DNA of 31,873 bases, from positions 10,998-42,870 of the IMG/VR virus record IMGVR_UViG_3300002242_000340, one strand, 5' to 3'. The translations under genes and the position numbers were made by a program. This document shows positions 20,876 to 30,389 of the stretch, one piece after another. The notes under the pieces were generated by a model. It did no database searches, was not told where the DNA came from, and was given only the letters and a program-made list of their open reading frames with translations. Each line of letters opens with the position of its first letter. Positions within the stretch are counted from its first letter, which is position 1. Origin of the DNA: a virus.

Positions 20876-22348
20876 TTAGTTTTGGAATAAGAAGAAGTTG
20901 TTTGCACCTAATACACAAACTGCTCTTTCAGATAAGAAATTAACTTCCATTGCATCTAAAGAAGAAGTTCTCGCACCACCAGCAGAACCAGTAATCCAAG
21001 TTTTATATCTTCTGTCTTCAGCTTCTGAAGCTCTATATCTTACATGTAAGAATGGTCTCTTAGCGTTTTTACCAAGTATTTGGTCATAAACTGAAGTAGA
21101 ACCAGCTGGAACTAATAGTCCATTGATACCACCTGCTACTAATCCACCTCTCATAGTTGGGTCATTTAGGTATTTCCAGTCAGACTTATAAAAGTCATAA
21201 CCTCTTCTAAATCCAGAGAATCCTAAGTTAAGTGCCATCTCTTCATCATTGTCAAATAGACCGTAAGACGTACCACCTGCTCCATAAGAGTTTTGTACAG
21301 CTAACATGTCATCAATGTCAAATGAAAAGTTTCTATTTACGAAAAGAACGTTCTCTTCGATTGCACCTTGCTTGTCTAATCTTTGAATGATAGAGTCAAA
21401 GTCCGCTAATGATGTTGGGTTACCACCACCATAAACGTTTCCTCTTGCTCCTACTTCAAAGAATACACCTTTAGAACCACTTAATCCAGCAACAGAGTTA
21501 CCAGCACCAGATGCTTGTAGGTAATCACCTGCACCAGAAGCTGCTTCTGCTGGAACTGCTTCAACTAAAGCTGTTTCCATGTAGTCTTCAAATCTTAGTC
21601 TTGTGTCGTGCTCAGACTTTAGATACCATAAGTATCCGCTTACTCCGTCTTCTCCACTTACTTCAACCCAACCAATTTGAGCCATATCAGAACCTGATAC
21701 AGAATACTTATCCTTAAGGATAATTGGTTTGTTGTCGAAGAAGAAATCGTCAGCTTCTAATGAGCCTTCCATTCCTGCAGTTCCTTTTGCAAATTCAGAA
21801 CCATAAATGAAAACATCACATGCTACTGCATTCGCCATTGCTTGTCCAGCTGCTTCATAATAAGCTACTGTAAAAGTATTTGGGTTTGCATTAGTTGGTC
21901 CAGCTGTTACAATCGCTTTGTTTTGTAACGATGAACCTGGAGTGTTGTCTGAAATCATTACAGTTTGACCTACTCTAATAACGTTCTTAGCATCTCTCGC
22001 TGTGTTAGGGTTAGCTAACGCTGGATTGAAGTTAGTAATGTTATTTGGAATTGTCCAAACTGCACCTGCGTCTGTACCTGCAGCTGCTGCTGAAGTACAT
22101 CCTTTGTATTTAATGTGTAGCCTTCCTTGCTCCGCCCATTTAATAAGGTCAGAGTTAGATGGCATCTCTGCTCCTACCATTCGTAGGAACGAGCTAATGC
22201 TTCTATTACCATATCTTTCAAATTCTTTCTCGTAAGTATCTGGTAGATACTGATTCAAGAAATCAAAATCTTTGATATAATTCGTTTCAACAGGCACCTG
22301 TTGAGCCGATGGTTGTAAGTCGAAGCCTGGGCTTGGGTTTACTGGCAT
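20876..22348 (-). CDS. major capsid protein, 490 aa
   Basis: A 490-aa intact protein placed after portal and scaffold-like genes and before a strong terminator, the standard place for the major capsid protein. The N-terminus (PVNPSPGFDLQPSAQQVPVE, then TNYIKDFDFLNQYLPDTYEK) is an extended arm and helix. The rest is alternating beta strands and Gly/Ala-rich loops, with RISSF-like FERYGNRSISSFLRMVGAEM near residue 45. An Ala-rich loop lies at about 85-95 and a Gly-rich C-terminal part includes MRGGLVAGGINGLLVPAGST. Length fits an HK97-fold capsid protein with an inserted domain. The gene has an AT-rich leader (GTTTAACAAATTAAAATTAT) overlapping the end of the scaffold gene. Fold is inferred, not demonstrated. 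Confidence 0.82.
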   Translation of the reverse strand: MPVNPSPGFDLQPSAQQVPVETNYIKDFDFLNQYLPDTYEKEFERYGNRSISSFLRMVGAEMPSNSDLIKWAEQGRLHIKYKGCTSAAAAGTDAGAVWTIPNNITNFNPALANPNTARDAKNVIRVGQTVMISDNTPGSSLQNKAIVTAGPTNANPNTFTVAYYEAAGQAMANAVACDVFIYGSEFAKGTAGMEGSLEADDFFFDNKPIILKDKYSVSGSDMAQIGWVEVSGEDGVSGYLWYLKSEHDTRLRFEDYMETALVEAVPAEAASGAGDYLQASGAGNSVAGLSGSKGVFFEVGARGNVYGGGNPTSLADFDSIIQRLDKQGAIEENVLFVNRNFSFDIDDMLAVQNSYGAGGTSYGLFDNDEEMALNLGFSGFRRGYDFYKSDWKYLNDPTMRGGLVAGGINGLLVPAGSTSVYDQILGKNAKRPFLHVRYRASEAEDRRYKTWITGSAGGARTSSLDAMEVNFLSERAVCVLGANNFFLFQN

Positions 22349-22368
22349 AATCGTATAATTTTAATTTG

Positions 22369-23510
22369 TTAAACTTTTTTAATACTTCTAATTTTGAGCC
22401 CTCTACCACTTGAAGTATCGCCTACTGCTTTTATTTTCAAACTATTTTTCGTGCTAAGTTGCGGGGGCTCTACGAACATCCATATTGATATTCTTAGACT
22501 TTTTTGCTACATCATCTACTGTTGCAGCAACACCCTGCTCATAAAAGAACTGTGCAAACTTTTCTGGATTCATTGCTATTGACATAGCTTTATGGATATC
22601 CTTTGGCATCTTTCATAAGTCCATTCTCATCATTATATTTTGAGATGAAATTATTAAAATCCATTTGCTTGTTCTTCAATTCCTCAGCAGTACCTGGTTT
22701 ATAGAGAATTGATTTATCGTCACCAACGCTAAATTCAAAACCTTTGAACTCATCGCTAAACACATTATTAGTGCGTTCCTCAAAATTCTTTCTCATAAGC
22801 TGTACGCTTTCCTTCTGCGTGCTAGATTGCTCTAACATTGTCTTGTAAGCATTAAGATTGTTTTCTTGTTCATCAGATAATCCACCCCCACTTGACTCAA
22901 GAGGAACTTTATATTTATCTTTCTGTTCTTTAAAAAACTTTCTCGCTTTAGCAAGTTCTCTTTTTTTAGCTAATTTCTTTTTCTTAATATCACGCTCTTC
23001 ATCTTCTTCACTATCGTATCCGAATTTGTCGTCCATAATATCTTGAATATCTATAGCATCAAGACCTTCTTCTTGAACACTAATGTAATCAGCTAAAACA
23101 GAATCTTCGTCCATGTCATCGTAATTCTTTTGCAATTTGTAAAAGTCTTCGATACCACGGCCTGTTTCTTTCTTATAATCAAAATATAACTTAACATCTT
23201 CAGGTAAATCAGGATTTGATTCTTTCGTTTCAAATAATTCTTCAACTGAGTTGATGTCTTTATTATATCTGTCTTTAATAAAATTAAGAACATTTTCGTC
23301 ACTTAACTCTGACGAGGGAGTTTTATCTTCAATAGGTGGAGTCTCCTCTACCTTTGTTTCCTTTTCTACTGCTGATGCTTCTACCTTTTCAGGTTTCTCA
23401 TCAACTGGTTCGCTACCTTGTTGAGCATTATGCTTTTGTAACAATTGCTCTTCTATTTCGGCTTTTGATTTTTGAGTGTTGCCTTCCACTGCTTTTACTT
23501 GTATTTTCAT
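22369..23510 (-). CDS. scaffold-like head assembly protein (about 379 aa, two apparent frameshifts)
   Basis: The frame starting at 23510 stops at 22590, but another frame continues directly (HKAMSIAMNPEKFAQFFYEQ...) and after a further shift ends RGLKIRSIKKV at 22369. Removing one base from the CC at 22594-22595 and one from the C5 run at 22463-22467 gives one protein of about 379 aa. It is very acidic and charged, with a Glu/Lys/Pro-rich disordered N-terminus (EKVEASAVEKETKVEETPPI), helices with runs of Asp/Glu (YDSEEDEERDIKKKKLAKKR), and a basic C-terminal tail (KIKAVGDTSSGRGLKIRSIK). Composition, lack of Cys, the basic tail and the place just before the capsid gene are typical of scaffolding proteins. 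A TTAATTTTG-containing leader precedes it. Confidence 0.75.
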
Positions 23511-23555
23511 TAGATTAAATTTTTAACAAAATTAAACAATAATTTTAAACCTTTT

Positions 23556-24094
23556 TTAGGCGTTATTTAGGTGGTTATAAAGGTCTTGTCCCAACCTTTC
23601 ACCTATTTCTTTATCTGATTTATAATGCACTCTTGCTACTATTCTACTGTTAGAAACATGTGCTGCTACATCTGTAAATTCTTTTTTCATTTCAGGATAC
23701 ATGTCTGATAAAACCAAAGCTATCAGTTTGCTTTGAGCAGAATGTCCTGATGGAAATGCAGGTGTTTGTGCACTACTCATCTTGTGATACAATAAATCAA
23801 TACCGAATTTTTTAGCTAATTCATTTGGCCTTGGTCTATCGTGATAATTTTTTATACGCAGTATTACAGGGTTAGATTTTAGCTATTAAAGTATTTACTA
23901 AATCAGAAGGATATTTTCTTTTTCTGTTTACGAAGAGTTGTTTAAAACGCTGCTTGAATATTATCATATTTGTCAGTATAAGGAACATCCATTTTCTGAA
24001 CTTGTAATGATTTTATTTCATTTAAAGTTTTCATACTCCTTTCAGACGGGTATTTTATATGCTTGTATTTAGTGATGTTAAAGTCATCAAACAT
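23556..24094 (-). CDS. PAP2-superfamily phosphatase (about 178 aa, two apparent frameshifts)
   Basis: Three short frames join into a protein of about 178 aa when a surplus base is removed from 23944-23947 and another from 23877-23880. The join restores all three signature motifs of PAP2/class A acid phosphatases in order: KNYHDRPRP (KX6RP), PSGH, and SRIVARVHYKSD (SRX5HX3D). Family chemistry is phosphomonoester or diphosphate hydrolysis through a phosphohistidine at the SRX5H histidine. No transmembrane helix or signal peptide is visible, unlike lipid-phosphate members, so it looks like a soluble, class A acid phosphatase-type enzyme. Start at ATG 24094 lies 6 bases after the portal stop. It is embedded between portal and scaffold genes and may be virion- or assembly-associated; substrate is unknown. 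Confidence 0.85.
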
Positions 24095-24100
24095 AAAAAC

Positions 24101-26536
24101 TTATTTAGGTCCAAACTCTGCTAAATCAAAACCATCCAAAGAATCTTCGTTTGATTCAAATTTTACTGCTGGTAGATTTCTTTTTCTTTGTTCAATAAGT
24201 TTTGATTGTTGAGTGTTGGCTTGGCTAATTCTATCTGCTTTACCTTTTTCTCTTGCCTTTTCTCTGTCGTCTATTTGAGATTGCTCTATACCTTTAAGTT
24301 GCATATTGTAAGCAAACTCAGTTTCCATTAGTTGCGATTTTAACATAGCTTCATTCTTCATCTTCTCTATTTCCATTGCAATCTCAGCTTGTTTGATTTG
24401 CATTTTAGATTGAGTTTCTAATTGAATTCTTTGCTGTTCTTGTTGAGCAGCCATCATCGCTTGTTGTTGTGCCATTTCAGCCTGAGCAGCTTGCTGCATT
24501 TGCCCTTGCTGCTGTTCCATTTGAGCTTTCTTTTTACGTTTAGTTTTTAGTAATTGATTAGCTAATTTAAGATTATGTATCTCTCTAATATCTAAAGCAT
24601 CTTCTAAATTAATGTCTTGTTTAGATAAAGCCATTTGTATATTAGCTTCTAACATAGCTCTTTCTTCTTCATCAGGAGCTAACTCTAAAAATATACCAAA
24701 ACTATAAAGATATAAGTTTTTAATATCTTGAAGTAAGTTTAAATTATACTTACCTATCTGCATAGCAAACTGGTCTTTAAACTCAGAGTATTCTAAAACA
24801 TCAGCTGTTCTTAACACTATGCCTTCTGCTAATCTTCTTGTTATATATAGACTTGCGTTTAATATATGTCTTGTAGCTGTATTAGAATTTAAAGCTGCTA
24901 ATTTTTGAACACCAACTAATGCGTCTGGATTAGGAGTAGAACCATCACGAGCTTCATTTAAACCTGTTACAGTTCTTATCATATCTAAGTAATGATTGTA
25001 ATTAGCAATAAGCATTTGCATTTTTGCTCCACCACTATTAGAAGTTAATTGAGTTATAGGAACTTTAGCGTTATTGAATTCACCATCTTGAGTGAAACTT
25101 CTACCAACTACACTACCAGTTTGAAAATAAAGCCTTAGAGCATCTTCAGGACTATAAGCATTACCTGTACCCAAATCAACTTCATTAAGTCCGTCAGCAT
25201 CTATAAAAACACCATCTGGAACCATTCTGGATATTACTTGTTGTAACTTTAAATGAGTAACTTGAATTAAATCAGCAAAAGGAATCATTCTTCTAACTAA
25301 AGATTCATACATTCCTTTATATAATCTTGGAGCACAAGCTACATAATTAGGTAAAGCGTTTTGACTTGCAGCTTTTGGTCTAACCATATTTTCTGCAAGC
25401 TCCCATTTTAATAAAATGTTTGTACCCATTACCATTATTCCATCATACCATACTTCAATTTTTTTAGTAACCTTTTTAAACTTTCCTTCAGCCATCATTT
25501 CTTCAGGTGGGTTGAAACTATCATCTTTCTCAACCACTTTGAATGTACCATCAGACATTTCTTTTTTCTTATAAACAAAAGTATGAGTGGTCTTGTAGTT
25601 AAAATAAAGTAAAGTACAAGTATCTCTATAGAATAAAGAGTTCTCATAGTACTGTGCATTGTTATAATAATTATACCAAGATTGACTATATTTAGCAATC
25701 TCCTCCATATCTTCGTTAGTAATATCAGGATTTATTTTTACAAGCTCAGCCATAGGTATGGTCTTTAGCTCACCCCAATAAAAACAATCTTTAAAATAAG
25801 GGTCTTCAGTATAACTATATACTACATTAGCAGGGTCAACATAATTAAGTTCTATACCTTGTCCTGGTAAAAACTGATGTTTAGTCATACCAACACCTAT
25901 AGTCATTATATCATAATCAACTCTTTTACGAATATCTTTATAATGGTTTTGATTTAATACAGTATCAATAGCTTCTTCTGCTGCAATTTCTACAGCAGGT
26001 TTATATTTCATTTGCATGTACAATTCCAGTTCTTCATCGTTTTCTGGAAGTTCTTCTTCGTTTGTTTGAAAAACATTTAAATCAAAATCTTCTTCAATTT
26101 GTTGAAAGAGTGGTCGAGCAACCATTTCTCCTTCTATCTTTTTTTGGAATGAATCTCTTTTTTCTGCAGACATTGCGTCTTCTGCAAACGCATTAATTTT
26201 AAACAACCTATCGTTTAAACCATTTACAACTATGTCTACAAATTTAGGAATAATAGGAACAGGTGTCCAGTCTAAGTTTAAATAAGACAAATCTCCATCA
26301 ATAGCTATTTCGTTTTTATACTTCTGAACTGATTGTTCACCACGAGCATATAAACGTAATCTATTAAACTCTCCCCATTGATTTAAATATCTACAGGAAC
26401 CATTATCTTTTCTAAACCACTCGTATTGAATAGCCTGTCCTACTTGCAGTCCGTACTCTAAAGTATCCTTTTGAGCGTCAGAAGCAAACTCATCTGGAAA
26501 CGCAGCTGCTTTTAAGTTAATTTCTACTTGTTTCAT
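24101..26536 (-). CDS. portal protein, 811 aa
   Basis: An intact 811-aa protein directly after the large terminase; its ATG overlaps the TerL stop as ATGA at 26533-26536. It starts MKQVEINLKAAAFPDEFASD. The N-terminal 450 residues carry a portal-like core (helical PKFVDIVVNGLNDRLFKINA; VDPANVVYSYTEDPYFKDCF), residues about 440-640 the helical stem/crown region (LIQVTHLKLQQVISRMVPDG), and residues about 680-760 a Gln/Met/Lys-rich coiled coil (GQMQQAAQAEMAQQQAMMAA). The protein forms the dodecameric DNA entry ring and terminase docking site. About 800 aa is long for podovirus portals but usual in Bacteroidetes phages, including crAss-like ones. No frameshift in 2.4 kb. Confidence 0.85.
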   Translation of the reverse strand: MKQVEINLKAAAFPDEFASDAQKDTLEYGLQVGQAIQYEWFRKDNGSCRYLNQWGEFNRLRLYARGEQSVQKYKNEIAIDGDLSYLNLDWTPVPIIPKFVDIVVNGLNDRLFKINAFAEDAMSAEKRDSFQKKIEGEMVARPLFQQIEEDFDLNVFQTNEEELPENDEELELYMQMKYKPAVEIAAEEAIDTVLNQNHYKDIRKRVDYDIMTIGVGMTKHQFLPGQGIELNYVDPANVVYSYTEDPYFKDCFYWGELKTIPMAELVKINPDITNEDMEEIAKYSQSWYNYYNNAQYYENSLFYRDTCTLLYFNYKTTHTFVYKKKEMSDGTFKVVEKDDSFNPPEEMMAEGKFKKVTKKIEVWYDGIMVMGTNILLKWELAENMVRPKAASQNALPNYVACAPRLYKGMYESLVRRMIPFADLIQVTHLKLQQVISRMVPDGVFIDADGLNEVDLGTGNAYSPEDALRLYFQTGSVVGRSFTQDGEFNNAKVPITQLTSNSGGAKMQMLIANYNHYLDMIRTVTGLNEARDGSTPNPDALVGVQKLAALNSNTATRHILNASLYITRRLAEGIVLRTADVLEYSEFKDQFAMQIGKYNLNLLQDIKNLYLYSFGIFLELAPDEEERAMLEANIQMALSKQDINLEDALDIREIHNLKLANQLLKTKRKKKAQMEQQQGQMQQAAQAEMAQQQAMMAAQQEQQRIQLETQSKMQIKQAEIAMEIEKMKNEAMLKSQLMETEFAYNMQLKGIEQSQIDDREKAREKGKADRISQANTQQSKLIEQRKRNLPAVKFESNEDSLDGFDLAEFGPK

Positions 26537-28784
26537 TTATTAATAATTCGACTAACTTTTTCGCTGTTGTTATATCTTGCAAAGTTAATGCTAATTTTTG
26601 TTTTTTCTTTAGTCGGTGTATATAAGTGTTTTTGATTAGCCATTATAGCTAAACCAGAACTTATTGAGGCATCAAACTTAGTTCTATTACTTATATCAAA
26701 CTTAGCCCAATCCTCTAATGTTCTTTGAAAATACATGTCACCCATGTCACCCTCAATCCTATGCACGCCTTCTGAATCAATTCCTATATATTTTTCAATA
26801 TAAGATTCTATTGCAGACGCGTGTGATTGTTTAACGTCCTCTGATGTATTTGGTATACCTCCTAACTCTCTTTCTGTTTTAGAAAGTTTATTAAAAGTTT
26901 TATCAGGTCTGTTTAAACAAAACCCTCTATACCCTCTATTTTTAAAATGGTAAAGGAGTCGAGGTTTATTATTTTCACATAATATAGGCATGCCATAAAA
27001 AACACATGCCATTAATACTTCCTCAAAAAATATTTCTGCTGTTTGTGGTCGGGCTATGTATTCTAAAAGAAATGGTTACTTGGTATTTCCTCCATACTAA
27101 ATTTTGTCAAACCATGTAAAGAACCATTTGAACCTTTACCTACCACGACACCAGATATATCATAAGAGTCGCAACCAAATGTACCTAAATGTTCGTTACC
27201 AGGAAGGAATCTTCCATTCTTTCTAATAACATTATTTTGAAGTGAGCGTTTAGGTATGTAAGTTACAAAAAATCTTCCTCTTTTGTTTGGAGTCCAAACT
27301 ACCTTAGTGTCTTTTATTCCATTCTCCCAACTAAATGAACCTTGAGTTATAAAATGTTCTTTTATAATACTATCATTATAGTCTATTTGTTGATATATCT
27401 TTGTTAGATTAAATATAGATTGTTTACTTTCATCTCTAAAAGCATGTGATTCTGAACGAGGAAACTGACGGTAATATTCATTTAGAGCATCAGGGTCATG
27501 TTTTAAAGAAACAACTTCGTTTTCCCAATAGTTAACTGCTCCTTGATATATGTATTCATTATCAATACCTACCACTTCTTGCTTAGGATTTTCTAATACA
27601 GGCATTCCATATCTGTCAATAAACCCCTCCATATTCCATTCCATTGGAACAAACAAAGAATAAAGTCCACTTTTTGTTTGACCATTTGCATTTCTAACTT
27701 CGCAGTTAGAATCATTGTATAAGTTTTTAAAATTTCTACCACCTTTATCTAATGCGTTTGAAGTAGAACCCATCATACATTTACCAATAACCTTACTCCC
27801 TAATCTCAAACATGTTTTAGTGACACGCCAATTGTTTAAAATATTTTCTGGTTTCTCCCACTTACCACTTTCATCATGTATTAGTAGTTGTAGTTTTTCT
27901 CCATCATAACTATTATCAGAAGTATTTTTCCAATCTATTGTTGTATCTAATCCCTCTAATACTTCTTCTTCTACATTAAAACATTATTTTTTTTAGTAAT
28001 TCTTAGAAGCAGGAACACGATAAGCTAATTCTGTTTTTGGTTTATCCATACCATCTTGTATAGGTTTAAAAAAGAAAGGATAGTTGTTAGAAATAGGAAC
28101 TATTTTATCTGTAAACATTTTTTTCGCATCACTACCTGTTTTAGATAATATACCTATTCTGGCATTTTTAGTAATAGTACCAGTATTTACTCCTTCACAA
28201 GAACTCATAAAAGAAAAACCTGAACGCCTAATTTTTAAATAACACATTCCAAAACTTCTTTTATCTGCTTTACATGCTTCCCAGAATAAATAAAATATTC
28301 TATTAGCTTCTCTAAAATCTGGATGACCTACATCTATTTTAGTCCACTGTAAATACATATAATGAGTACCTGTGATATATGTAGACACACCATTATTCAT
28401 AAACCAAAAACCTTGTTCTCTTCTATTAAACTCTTCTTCTATATAATCTATCCATTGATTTTTAAAATTAGAAGGAGCTTCATGCCATTGAAATATAGTA
28501 GATATTCTTTTTAATACTGTAGGTATTTCTTTTACTTCCCAGTACTGTTCATCTTTTTTTTCAGAGCGTTTAAACACTGTCTTGGGTGCAGCGGGTAATG
28601 CTATTCTTAAACCAGATACATGAATGATTTCACCAATAGTTCCATCTTTTGATATAACAATTATATCATATTTTTCATTATACCCATACATCCATGTTCT
28701 TGCCTTATTTTTACGAGACAATATATTAGAAGGGACTAAACCCTTACATAAATCATAAATGTTATTTTGAGTTCCTTTCTGCAA
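26533..28784 (-). CDS. terL: terminase large subunit (about 748 aa, apparent frameshifts at two sites)
   Basis: Three frames (28784-27993, open continuation to 27063, and about 27062-26533) join into about 748 aa. Around 27975-28005, three surplus bases interrupt SKITKKNMFNVEEE; near 27065-27068 a TTTT run interrupts NHFLEYIARPQT. ATPase signals: a deviant Walker A (KIRRSGFSFMSS, about residue 205), LQLLIHDESG as Walker B with catalytic acid (about 300), and coupling motif MMGSTSN (about 340). The nuclease half has FGCDSYDISG (first metal Asp), ILCENNKPRL, and a distal acidic FDASISSGLA. The enzyme pumps DNA through the adjacent portal and cuts concatemers. The start is uncertain: only TTG at 28784 follows the previous in-frame stop, overlapping the upstream gene by 23 bases. 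Confidence 0.88.
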
Positions 28785-29037
28785 AGCCTTTAGGTAAATT
28801 ATTGGTTTTTATTTCTCTTCCATCCAGTTTATCTCTCTCTTCATCTATTCTTTTTAAAATTTCAAAAGCATCAAATATGGCAAGCTTTTTGGTAGCAGCT
28901 GCATTCTTTAATCTATCAGCTGCTAATTCATCATCGGGGTCTGGCTTAATAATCTTTTCTTTTGCCACATCTATTAATTCTTTAACTGCTTTTTCACCAG
29001 CATTTATAATTTCTAATTTAATTGCTTTTGTGTCCAT
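28762..29037 (-). CDS. candidate terminase small subunit, 91 aa
   Basis: A 91-aa, mostly helical, highly charged protein (MDTKAIKLEIINAGEKAVKE; AADRLKNAAATKKLAIFDAF). It ends KGFAERNSK. It overlaps the end of the GroES-like gene by 20 bases and the start of TerL by 23 bases. Immediate placement upstream of the large terminase, size and all-helical composition fit a TerS-type DNA-recognition protein, but no helix-turn-helix is evident, so the role is inferred only from position. An alternative is a small packaging accessory. Confidence 0.5.
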   Translation of the reverse strand: MDTKAIKLEIINAGEKAVKELIDVAKEKIIKPDPDDELAADRLKNAAATKKLAIFDAFEILKRIDEERDKLDGREIKTNNLPKGFAERNSK

Positions 29038-29597
29038 TCTTTAAAGTTATATTACTTGTATACATACGATAAAGCTTTTCATCGTCTATATTAAATTCAT
29101 ATTCACTATTAGGTTGAAATGATATTCTATCACCAGGATAAATATTTAGTTTCTCTAATTGTTTGTTGCCATATTTAAGTATACCCCACAATGGTTCTTC
29201 TTCTTCTGAAACATCTATGTATTTTTTTTCAATAGGTATAGGTTTTACAAAACAATACTTGTCATGACTATGCCACTTATTATCTTGTTTATACATATAA
29301 AATTGAAAGTCATCGACTAAAAATAAATCATCAATCAACCAACTTCTTCCACTTTTTTGCCTACCATAAATATCGTTATAATATTTAAATACATTATGAT
29401 GTACTACAAGAGTATCTCCCTTTTTAATATTTCCATTATAATTTATAGGTGTATTTATTACTGTAGCGAATCGAGTTGAAACTGTATGGTCCTCTTCTGA
29501 TGTACTGGTGAAAAACTTTTTATCACCATAATATTTTTATATTATCGTAACGCCTATCATTATAAGGTTTTACTATAAAACAAAAAGGTGATTGCAT
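29018..29597 (-). CDS. tandem GroES-like co-chaperonin (about 192 aa, one apparent frameshift)
   Basis: From ATG at 29597 the frame reads SPFCFIVKPYNDRRYDNIK and hits a stop; removing one base from the A5 run at 29534-29538 lets it continue in the frame ending at 29018. The result, about 192 aa, looks like two GroES-type beta-barrels. The first has FIVKPY near the start and IKKGDTLVVHHNVF (residues about 60-75). The second, from about 108, has CFVKPIP, WGILKYGN, IYPGDRISFQP and a DDEKLYRMYTSNITL end, closely matching the GroES C-terminal strand pattern GD-x-V-x-F...EKLYIM-x-x-SDI. The mobile loop of the second domain may be IEKKYIDVSEEEEP. The family binds GroEL to fold capsid proteins (compare T4 gp31). 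The ATG overlaps the upstream stop as TAATG. Confidence 0.65.
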
Positions 29598-29821
29598 TAA
29601 AAATGAATATTAAATTCTAAAGATATAGGTAAGGTGTTTTTAAATTCTTTCCAAAGCAAGACTTCGTCTCCTTTTATTATCCAAATTTTATAAGAATCGT
29701 GAGCGTGGTCATGTTGAATTAAATGTATTTGGTATTTACCACCTAATACATCTTGACCTGTTATATAGTGCATAGCTCCAGACTTGTAGTCTGCTCCTAT
29801 GGAAATCTTTCTTATGTCCAT
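29597..29821 (-). CDS. hypothetical 74-aa protein
   Basis: A 74-aa beta-rich protein with an unusual His/Tyr content (GGKYQIHLIQHDHAHDSYKI, then WIIKGDEVLLWKEF). It contains an HDHAHD cluster that could bind metal. No family was recognised. Its ATG at 29821 follows an AAATTAAATTAA leader and its stop overlaps the start of the GroES-like gene (TAATG), so the two are translationally coupled. Length and strand pattern (LEFNIHF end) suggest a small beta-barrel; function unknown. Confidence 0.6.
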   Translation of the reverse strand: MDIRKISIGADYKSGAMHYITGQDVLGGKYQIHLIQHDHAHDSYKIWIIKGDEVLLWKEFKNTLPISLEFNIHF

Positions 29822-29831
29822 TTAATTTAAT

Positions 29832-30389
29832 TTAAAAAGTTGGACCTACATCTAATACTCTGTATAGAATATTAAAGTATGCCGTGCCATTACCTGTAGA
29901 TACAGTTTGACCTGTTTGCGCTTCCATTACTAAACCAGCATTTTCAGGAGTATTATAAAATGTTCCCAGCCCACTACCTAAATGTAAGACAGTGTCTGTC
30001 GACATGTTGAAACCTGGATAGCTACCACCACTTGGTACTACAGTAATTCCAGTTGCAGAACCATCTATTAATATGTTGTGAGATAAATTAAAATTATAAG
30101 CTACACTCCCTGCATCCATGTAAAACATTATCTCTAATATGTTTAATACTTTACCCACTCCTGGAGCAGGCACTAAAGTTACTGGAGTTGATGGAGATGC
30201 TAATAATGAAGCTGAATTAACAACAGTGTGTTGAGTCCTAATATCTGATGTAATAATAGATTGTATTTGACTAAGCGTTGCTGTTTTAGTTTTTAACTCA
30301 TTTTCTGCATCAGTTAATACTAAATAGTCTGCTGAATCTATATTCGTTCCGATATTCGGATACGCACTGGTATTACTTATTTTCGCCAT
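29832..30389 (-). CDS. fibre/virion surface-like protein, 185 aa
   Basis: A 185-aa beta-rich protein. The N-terminal 50 residues (AKISNTSAYPNIGTNIDSAD, then YLVLTDAENELKTKTATLSQ) have the feel of a tail-fibre attachment segment common in flavobacterial phages. The rest is Gly/Ser/Thr/Val-rich beta strands without Cys (SVAYNFNLSHNILIDGSATG; GNGTAYFNILYRVLDVGPTF). No enzyme motif is visible. Its ATG overlaps the end of the 86-aa gene by 17 bases. Likely a short fibre or virion surface component; assignment depends on composition and the N-terminal resemblance. Confidence 0.55.
   Translation of the reverse strand: MAKISNTSAYPNIGTNIDSADYLVLTDAENELKTKTATLSQIQSIITSDIRTQHTVVNSASLLASPSTPVTLVPAPGVGKVLNILEIMFYMDAGSVAYNFNLSHNILIDGSATGITVVPSGGSYPGFNMSTDTVLHLGSGLGTFYNTPENAGLVMEAQTGQTVSTGNGTAYFNILYRVLDVGPTF

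Noticed and set aside
23530-23560. Possible terminator after the phosphatase gene (CCTAAAAAAGG)
   Set aside because: The stem is only three base pairs and no clear T-run follows.
23556-23792. The 78-codon frame as a small standalone phosphatase gene
   Set aside because: The catalytic KX6RP motif and the true start lie upstream in other frames; it is the C-terminal piece of a larger gene.
26533-28784. Stop-codon reassignment as in some Bacteroidetes phages
   Set aside because: The interrupting stops are TAA, TAG and TGA, the correct continuation is in a different frame, and long intact genes (portal, capsid, 715-aa protein) use ordinary stops. The standard code fits.
26533-28784. Intein or intron splitting terL
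   Set aside because: The gaps between pieces are filled by continuous in-frame terminase sequence after removal of a few bases; there is no inserted domain or homing endonuclease.
3423-29597. Programmed ribosomal frameshifting as explanation for the broken genes
   Set aside because: There are too many sites, in terminase, scaffold, nozzle and enzyme genes alike. The repair in each case is skipping surplus bases, and no stimulatory structure or classic slippery heptamer was consistently seen.
29597-29821. HDHAHD cluster as a metalloenzyme site
   Set aside because: Only one short cluster in a 74-aa protein, with no recognised family around it; not enough to claim activity.
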